DNA of 27,565 nt from Bacillota bacterium (GTDB taxonomy: Bacteria; Bacillota; Clostridia; Lachnospirales; Lachnospiraceae), in assembly GCA_023410575.1 (NCBI GenBank), contig JAEYPP010000072.1:1-27565 (forward strand). Direction: 5' to 3'. The position numbers were made by a program, and so were the translations under genes. The stretch's first letter is position 1. Each line of letters begins with the position of its first letter. Shown piece after piece: positions 22,792 to 27,565 of the stretch. The notes beneath the pieces were generated by a model. The model made no database searches, was not told the DNA's origin, and saw only the letters and a list, made by a program, of their open reading frames with translations.

Positions 22792-23679
22792 TTAACCTCT
22801 TTTAATGGCTCTAAACTTCTCAAGTAGAATCTCAGGATAATAAGAAAGTTTTGCTTTACGTAAGCCCTCTTCTCCAAGATCCTCCTCTCGATTAACATAT
22901 TCAAATTCCTGACATTCATGAAGAACAAACTGCTGATTAATCATTGGATAGGCTCCCTGAATATCCGAAAATGCCTTTTCAATATGAATTACAAATGTAT
23001 TATCACATAATGGCTCACCAATGGTATAAGCAACTACTTCACCATTTAACCGTAATAAACCACCAACTAGCTTCAACTCTTCAAAATGTCGTAACGAAAT
23101 CTTCACTGCACATGCCTCATGTCTTAAGGAAGCACTTTCTAAACAATTATTATGTTGACACCATTTATCATTCATCGCAAGACAATCTTTCATATTAGCT
23201 TGTGATATGCTCTCGTATTGCCAGTCTTTATTATCTTTAAATCTAGCTATGTGGTTACGCTTTCCATGAAGTTTTTTCCCAGAAAGAGAAGATAATTTTT
23301 GGACAGAATAAATATAGTCACTATCATCTCTAGAACTCGTAAATTCAAACTTGCCTGGACAGATGAGATCCAATAATGTTACTTGCTCTGATACCAATGC
23401 CTTCATAATAAAAGGAACATTTCTTTCCTTCGCGTCTTCTTCTAATAATTGAATTACCTCTGCTAAATTACCATCTCCAATTGGAAAGCTGTATTCGACA
23501 TTATCTATACCACTTCTTGTACAATAAAAACCATTGACATTAGCTATTTCTAAGTGATACTGCGCTCCCCAAATATAATTATTAACAAAGGTATATTCGC
23601 ATGCCATCAAATTAGCTTTCTTTAAAATCTTCTCAATCCATTCCCTATCAGACAATTCTATTGCTCTAAAATTAATCAT
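22792..23679 (-). CDS. DUF2156 protein (LPG-synthase C-terminal-like)
   Basis: A 295-residue soluble protein resembling the DUF2156 family, which shares the double-GNAT fold of the catalytic domain of lysyl-phosphatidylglycerol synthase (MprF). Recognisable parts are the opening F-R-A-I-E-L-S-D-R-E-W-I, LHGKRNHIARFK, the central GGLLRLNGEVVAYTIGE, HIEKAFSDIQGAYPMINQQF and the terminal LRKAKLSYYPEILLEKF. No membrane helices, so it lacks the flippase part of MprF. Such stand-alone proteins are common in Firmicutes and mostly uncharacterised; aminoacyl or acyl transfer is inferred from fold only. GAAAGG six bases before the ATG supports the start. First gene of a pair with the GNAT protein. Confidence 0.82.
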   Translation of the reverse strand: MINFRAIELSDREWIEKILKKANLMACEYTFVNNYIWGAQYHLEIANVNGFYCTRSGIDNVEYSFPIGDGNLAEVIQLLEEDAKERNVPFIMKALVSEQVTLLDLICPGKFEFTSSRDDSDYIYSVQKLSSLSGKKLHGKRNHIARFKDNKDWQYESISQANMKDCLAMNDKWCQHNNCLESASLRHEACAVKISLRHFEELKLVGGLLRLNGEVVAYTIGEPLCDNTFVIHIEKAFSDIQGAYPMINQQFVLHECQEFEYVNREEDLGEEGLRKAKLSYYPEILLEKFRAIKRG

Positions 23680-23799
23680 AATAAACCTTTCTAATCACGT
23701 TTTGTACTTTTATTATTACTCATACAGATTAAAATATGCTGTAGCCTCTACTTACTTTCCCCACTCTAACATCTTAATGATGTGCGTAAAAGTGTGATA

Positions 23800-23849
23800 T
23801 ACCCATAAAAATTAGAGTGTTGCAATAATTCTAGCAGCACTCTAATTTT
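23800..23849 (-). terminator. Terminator of the CBS-domain gene
   Basis: A long stem (23807-23823 with 23834-23849, AAAATTAGAGTG / CACTCTAATTTT at its base). On the minus strand it ends TAATTTTTATGG. It begins one base after the stop codon. Confidence 0.85.
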
Positions 23850-23850
23850 A

Positions 23851-24483
23851 TTACAATCTCTTTATATTCATTCTAACATCAAATCCCTTTTTTGCAAGCG
23901 CTTTTATCATATCATCAAAATTTTGACAATCAACCCGGACAAATATTTCTTGTAAACCCATGGTTTCCGTGTTAATAATCACAATATTTTTTATGTTTCC
24001 ATTATGTTTTGCTACTGTTTCAGCTATTTTTGCCAAGGTCCCCTTATAATCATAAGAGTAAATTGTAAATGTATCGTAATTCTTACCAAATAACTTTTGA
24101 TACTCTTTAAAAATCGCTTGCTGGGTTATGATTCCCACTAGCTCCTCTGATTTATTTAATACTGGTATAAAACGGAATTTCGAAGCTATAAAGGTTGCTG
24201 CTGCCTCTTCAATCGTTGTATCTTCCGAGACACTAATTAGTTTTACACGCATTAAGTCATTAATTTTTCGCTTTAAATACTCTTCTTTTGTTCCGGTGTA
24301 GTTTCGAAAATATTCTTCGAAAATATGCTGTTTTGATAATGCACCGATAAAAACCTTATCGTTAACAACCGGCATTGATAATAACTGATGTTCATCAATC
24401 AATGCAAGTGCTTCCTCTATTGTATTATCAATCGATATACACTTCAAATCAACATATGGAATCATAATCGCCTTAACTTTCAT
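23851..24483 (-). CDS. CBS-pair protein with C-terminal ACT-like domain (AcuB-like)
   Basis: A 210-residue cytoplasmic protein with two CBS domains (~1-60 and ~75-132, each with the hydrophobic-P-V pattern MPVVND and IPVLNK) and an ACT-like domain (~138-210: TLAKIAETVAKHNGNIKNIVII, then IFVRVDC). This CBS-ACT order is that of AcuB-type regulators, which bind adenine nucleotides and possibly amino acids; no catalytic motif is present. AGGAG five bases before the ATG supports the start. It is divergent from argH; an amino-acid sensing role fits the ACT domain and the neighbour but is inference. Confidence 0.85.
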   Translation of the reverse strand: MKVKAIMIPYVDLKCISIDNTIEEALALIDEHQLLSMPVVNDKVFIGALSKQHIFEEYFRNYTGTKEEYLKRKINDLMRVKLISVSEDTTIEEAAATFIASKFRFIPVLNKSEELVGIITQQAIFKEYQKLFGKNYDTFTIYSYDYKGTLAKIAETVAKHNGNIKNIVIINTETMGLQEIFVRVDCQNFDDMIKALAKKGFDVRMNIKRL

Positions 24484-24574
24484 CTCTACTCCTATCTTCC
24501 TGTAAAAATATTTCAGGATATTATATTAGCCATAACCTGTTGTTAATTTGATTATAAATATTTCCATTGGAAAA

Positions 24575-24615
24575 TGCAAGTTGAACTTGCAATCTTTAGT
24601 AAAACACGATAACAT
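24575..24615 (+). promoter_or_regulatory. Dyad and candidate argH promoter between divergent genes
   Basis: TGCAAG (24575-24580) and CTTGCA (24586-24591) form a perfect 6-bp dyad around TTGAA. A weak promoter, TTGCAA (24587-24592), 17 bases, TAACAT (24610-24615), overlaps the right arm, an arrangement expected of an operator. It does not resemble the ARG box. Confidence 0.35.
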
Positions 24616-24680
24616 AGACAAAGGATAATTCCTGACACAATAAAGTAATTACAAATTTACATAGAAATGAGGAAATTAAT

Positions 24681-26051
24681 ATGAAACTTTGGGGCGGTCG
24701 TTTCACGAAAGAAACCAATCAATTAGTACATAATTTCAATGCATCTATCACCTTTGACCAAAAATTCTACGAACAGGATATTAGGGGCAGTATTGCACAT
24801 GTCACAATGTTAAATAAACAGGGTATTTTGACACAAGTTGAAAAAGATCAAATAGTAGCTGGTTTGAATAGTATAAAAGAGGATATTACCAATGGTTCTT
24901 TACTGATTGATGGAACACATGAAGATATCCATAGTTTTGTAGAAGCACATTTAATTGAGCGAATTGGTGAAACAGGAAAAAAACTTCATACAGGAAGAAG
25001 TCGTAACGATCAGGTTGCTCTTGATATGAAGCTTTATACTCGCGATGAGATTGTTGAGCTAAAAGAGTTAGTAAAAGATCTTCTTACAGAATTACTTGAT
25101 ATTATGAAAGAAAATACTCATACCTACATGCCAGGCTTTACTCATTTACAAAAAGCCCAGCCAGTAACACTTGCACATCACATGAGCGCTTATTTTGAGA
25201 TGTTTCGTCGTGACTATGACCGTCTAGGCGATATATATAATAGAATGAACTACTGTCCTCTCGGTGCCGGTGCCCTTGCTGGAACTACTTATCCTCTGGA
25301 CCGTTCTTATACTGCACAGTTGCTTGATTTTAAAGGTGCAACCCTTAATAGTATGGATTCCGTATCTGACCGTGATTATGTAATTGAACTGTTGAGTGCT
25401 CTTTCTACTATTATGATGCATTTAAGTCGTTTTTGTGAAGAGATTATTATATGGAATTCCAATGAATATCAATTTGTTGAAATTGATGATGCCTATTCTA
25501 CCGGTAGTTCTATCATGCCACAAAAGAAAAATCCAGATATCGCAGAATTAGTTCGTGGAAAAACTGGTCGAGTATATGGTGCTTTAATGTCAATTTTAAC
25601 CACCATGAAAGGTTTACCACTTGCCTATAATAAAGATATGCAAGAGGATAAGGAGTTAACCTTTGATGCCATTGATACGGTAAAGGGATGTATTAAACTT
25701 TTTACAGGAATGATTTCAACGATGAAATTTAACAATGATGTTATGGCCAAAAGTGCTATGAATGGATTTACCAATGCAACGGATGCCGCTGATTATCTTG
25801 TAAACCACGGGGTTGCATTCCGTGATGCTCACACAATTATTGGTCAATTAGTACTCACTTGCATTGACAAGAAATGCGCCATTGAAGATTTATCTCTAGA
25901 AGAATTAAAAGCAATTAGCCCAGTATTTGAAAGTGATATTTATGATGCCATTTCTTTAAAGACATGCGTAGAAAAAAGAAATACCATCGGTGGTCCTGGT
26001 AACATTGCTATGCAAGAAGTAATAAAGGCTTGTGAACAATTTTTAGCTTAA
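24681..26051 (+). CDS. argH: Argininosuccinate lyase
   Basis: Splits argininosuccinate to arginine and fumarate, the last step of arginine synthesis. A full-length, 456-residue cytoplasmic enzyme of the fumarase/aspartase superfamily, active as a homotetramer. Landmarks: the start MKLWGGRF, HEDIHSFVE, TGRSRNDQVALDMKL, the His-containing PGFTHLQKAQPVTLAHH and the mobile signature loop SSIMPQKKNPDIAEL (~276-290) with the catalytic Ser. GAGGAAAT before the ATG supports the start. argG, usually adjacent, is not in this window. Confidence 0.97.
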   Translation: MKLWGGRFTKETNQLVHNFNASITFDQKFYEQDIRGSIAHVTMLNKQGILTQVEKDQIVAGLNSIKEDITNGSLLIDGTHEDIHSFVEAHLIERIGETGKKLHTGRSRNDQVALDMKLYTRDEIVELKELVKDLLTELLDIMKENTHTYMPGFTHLQKAQPVTLAHHMSAYFEMFRRDYDRLGDIYNRMNYCPLGAGALAGTTYPLDRSYTAQLLDFKGATLNSMDSVSDRDYVIELLSALSTIMMHLSRFCEEIIIWNSNEYQFVEIDDAYSTGSSIMPQKKNPDIAELVRGKTGRVYGALMSILTTMKGLPLAYNKDMQEDKELTFDAIDTVKGCIKLFTGMISTMKFNNDVMAKSAMNGFTNATDAADYLVNHGVAFRDAHTIIGQLVLTCIDKKCAIEDLSLEELKAISPVFESDIYDAISLKTCVEKRNTIGGPGNIAMQEVIKACEQFLA

Positions 26052-26071
26052 CTAGCTAAGGACATGTTTAT

Positions 26072-26230
26072 GTGAATTGGAAGGACAAAGAATATGCCCC
26101 TCTAATTAAAAGCTGGATTGGTCAGCAGACGAATAATGTAAAAGAAAAGCTATGCCAAATCAATAGAAATAGCAACAATCTTAAAAAATGCTATCACGCA
26201 ACATACGGGATTTGGTTCAATATAAGATAA
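26072..26230 (+). CDS. Possible 52-residue protein after argH
   Basis: A frame beginning at GTG (26072-26074), 20 bases after the argH stop, with AAGGA nine bases upstream. It would encode a basic, Asn/Lys-rich peptide opening M-N-W-K-D-K-E-Y-A-P-L-I with Trp, Tyr and two Cys residues. Its composition is not obviously low-complexity. It could equally be a decayed gene fragment. I do not recognise it, and it could be chance. Confidence 0.25.
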   Translation: MNWKDKEYAPLIKSWIGQQTNNVKEKLCQINRNSNNLKKCYHATYGIWFNIR

Positions 26231-26234
26231 ATTT

Positions 26235-26291
26235 AGATAAAAGATAGACTTCTTATAAATGTGATTTTTAAAAGAAATCTATCTTTTATCT
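26235..26291. terminator. Long AT-rich inverted repeat, probable argH terminator
   Basis: AGATAAAAGATAGA (26235-26248) pairs perfectly with TCTATCTTTTATCT (26278-26291). Beyond one C/A mismatch a further 5 bp (TTCTT 26250-26254 / AAGAA 26272-26276) continue the stem. No separate T-tract follows on plus, though the arm itself contains TTTT. Confidence 0.55.
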
Positions 26292-26297
26292 AACCTG

Positions 26298-26333
26298 TCC
26301 TTTGATATACTCGCTTTATCAAAAATCAAAGGA
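26298..26333 (+). promoter_or_regulatory. Hairpin enclosing the ribosome binding site
   Basis: TCCTTTGAT (26298-26306) and ATCAAAGGA (26325-26333) are perfect 9-bp inverted repeats with an 18-base loop. The right arm contains the Shine-Dalgarno AAAGGA of the lipoprotein gene, so the folded mRNA would hide it. Confidence 0.55.
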
Positions 26334-26341
26334 GTACTATT

Positions 26342-27304
26342 ATGAAAATCAAGTCAAAACGTTTTATTAGTTTGTTTTTATTCAATATCATGCTATTATG
26401 TACTGTTAGCTGCTCAAGCCCAAAAAGTGGGGAAAGCATATGTGTAAACGCTGAAACATTATTTCATGCAGACCTTGTATTTCATATATTAAATTATATA
26501 AATCTTAAAGATTCACCTGCCAATCTTTATTCAGTAGATTACATTTCCGAATTTGAAGAATATAAATTAGTTCATGGATTTGAGAGTAGTCTTCTTAAGG
26601 ACGCACAAAATCTAGAAGCTGCTTACAAGGACTATTTCAATGAAGTAAACACCATCATGTTTGATGCTTTTGATTATTCTACTTATGAGGATATGGTTGA
26701 AAATCTAAAGAATAATACTACATATTCCTATGATGCGAAAGAAAAATTTATTAAACCATTTATATCCTGTATGGATAAAGAAAAAGACATTTATAAGCAA
26801 TATTGGGATGATGAAATCAAAAAAAATCAGAAGAATATGGATTCTTTTCTTCTATATTTTCAAAATAATATATCGCCTGTAGAAAAAGTTTTTACATACA
26901 CTAACAAAAATGCCCTTTTATATCTCTGTGTAAGCCTAAATAATAAAGGAAGAGGTATCAGAAGGAATGATACACTTTGTGCAGCTATATATATACCAAA
27001 GAACGAAAATCAACAGACAGCTGGTTTTTTTCAAGCATTTCACGAAATGACTCACCAATTTACTGATCGATCTATATTGGAATATATTTCAATGGAAGAT
27101 GAATCACATTCGCTTTCAGAAACAATAGTTTGGAAAACAGACTATTTCTTATTTCAACATGTTAAAGATGAATATTTACAGTGGGCTGCCGACTGTGCCG
27201 GAGTAAGTAATGCAACAGAAAATGATTTTCTAGAGTTTTACGAGCTACCGGATGAGTATGAAGAAAAGATTCAAAATTTGCTATCCGCAATCAATTCCCA
27301 ATAA
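26342..27304 (+). CDS. Lipoprotein with HExxH zinc-peptidase motif
   Basis: A 320-residue exported protein. The signal peptide has a basic start, the hydrophobic core FISLFLFNIMLLC and a lipobox-like TVSC with Cys24 as lipidation site (a little atypical, with Thr at -3). The mature part is mostly helical and charged. Near the C-terminus is F-H-E-M-T-H-Q-F (HExxH, residues 234-238), followed by a Glu at 260 in LSETIVWK. This is the arrangement of gluzincin-type zinc peptidases, with two His ligands, a catalytic Glu and a third Glu ligand 22 residues on. No family is recognised beyond that. It would act outside the membrane. AAAGGAG eight bases before the ATG supports the start. The motif could be coincidental, but the surrounding A-F-H-E-M-T-H context is typical. 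Confidence 0.72.
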   Translation: MKIKSKRFISLFLFNIMLLCTVSCSSPKSGESICVNAETLFHADLVFHILNYINLKDSPANLYSVDYISEFEEYKLVHGFESSLLKDAQNLEAAYKDYFNEVNTIMFDAFDYSTYEDMVENLKNNTTYSYDAKEKFIKPFISCMDKEKDIYKQYWDDEIKKNQKNMDSFLLYFQNNISPVEKVFTYTNKNALLYLCVSLNNKGRGIRRNDTLCAAIYIPKNENQQTAGFFQAFHEMTHQFTDRSILEYISMEDESHSLSETIVWKTDYFLFQHVKDEYLQWAADCAGVSNATENDFLEFYELPDEYEEKIQNLLSAINSQ

Positions 27305-27360
27305 TGTATAATCGGTTATTTCATCATAAACACTCATCTCATGTATGCAATCATTTGTGC

Positions 27361-27407
27361 AGATAAATAACAGAAGTTGCAAACCTCCTATTTATCAGTA
27401 TTTATCT
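27361..27407. repeat. Inverted repeat before the GC-rich right edge
   Basis: AGATAAATA (27361-27369) and TATTTATCT (27399-27407) are perfect 9-bp inverted repeats; TATTTATC also occurs as a direct repeat (27390-27397 and 27399-27406). It lies immediately before the change to GC-rich sequence. Confidence 0.6.
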
Positions 27408-27565
27408 GTGCGGGGATTTATTCGAATCGTCTCGTGCTTAATCAGCACCACCAGTGTGAACTGGTGGTTTGCTCTGCCCCTGTAAGGGGCTATTGCCGGC
27501 ATGGGCCTCAAAGGCCCTTCGAAAGTAAAAGCCTCAACCGCACCACTTTCTCTGGCTAACCCTTA
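27408..27565. mobile_element. Structured GC-rich element edge (IS200/IS605-like or other), truncated
   Basis: Composition changes abruptly from AT-rich to GC-rich. Three tight perfect hairpins follow in 71 bases: 27447-27468 (ACCACCAGT, loop GTGA), 27476-27490 (GCCCCT, loop GTA) and 27503-27517 (GGGCCT, loop CAA). Such closely packed short-loop hairpins are typical of the ends and guide-RNA regions of IS200/IS605-type elements. A GTGCG start at 27408 would also fit the 5' end of a group II intron, but the usual downstream intron motif is not seen. No transposase or maturase frame is visible and the element runs off the window. Confidence 0.45.

Noticed and set aside
27377..27559. 60-codon plus-strand frame at the right edge
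   Set aside because: It covers the three hairpins and has no ribosome binding site; the sequence is better explained as structured non-coding or element-end DNA.
27395..27562. Open minus-strand frame at the right edge as the 3' end of a tnpB gene
   Set aside because: It is bounded by an in-frame stop at the window edge and shows no TnpB zinc-finger or RuvC motif; too little sequence to call.

Overview
The window is AT-rich and shows strong AAGGAGG-type ribosome binding sites, consensus sigma-A promoters, T-tailed hairpin terminators and short intergenic gaps. Together with the gene families (DUF5688, NfnAB, UPF0340/YwlG, a SleB-type hydrolase, an AgrC-like kinase with a LytTR regulator, a GPH symporter) this points to a chromosomal segment of an anaerobic, low-GC Firmicute, most likely a Lachnospiraceae/Clostridium relative. 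That placement is inferred from gene content, not from a marker gene. I see no rRNA, tRNA, CRISPR array or prophage.

Layout. 1-2060: a secreted protein with four near-identical 100-residue Ig-like repeats, a clear promoter and a terminator. 2075-5504 (minus): a DUF5688 protein, then a two-gene unit of a GGDEF/EAL c-di-GMP enzyme and a YhhN-like membrane protein. 5505-6130: non-coding, holding a degenerate ~19-bp tandem array and the nfn terminator. 6131-8415 (minus): nfnAB, the electron-bifurcating ferredoxin/NADH/NADPH transhydrogenase. 8416-8992: non-coding. 8993-12940 (minus): a compact membrane-signalling cluster, nfeD, SPFH/band-7, LytTR regulator, GHKL kinase, followed by lgt whose C-terminal tail is a tandem repeat. 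13071-14549 (minus): a GPH sugar/cation symporter. 14827-17466 (plus): a Ca2+-type P-type ATPase.

17588-18579 (minus) encodes an acyl-CoA thioesterase and a YwlG protein. A 68-residue Cys-containing protein (plus) converges on enolase (minus), and the two stop codons share one CTAG. 20458-21756 (minus) is an exported SH3/SleB cell-wall hydrolase with a textbook promoter. 21931-23679 (minus) is a pair of GNAT-fold proteins. 23851-24483 (minus) is a CBS/ACT protein, divergent from argH (plus, 24681-26051). After argH come a weak 52-codon frame, a long AT-rich inverted repeat and a lipoprotein with an HExxH zinc-peptidase motif. Its ribosome binding site lies inside a 9-bp inverted repeat. The last ~160 bases change character to GC-rich, hairpin-dense sequence and look like the edge of a mobile or structured-RNA element that continues beyond the window.

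Most of the window is ordinary housekeeping. The parts that stand out are the repeat exoprotein, the NfeD-stomatin-two-component operon (a kinase with no sensor domain encoded beside membrane scaffold proteins), the lipoprotein metallopeptidase candidate and the structured element at the right edge.
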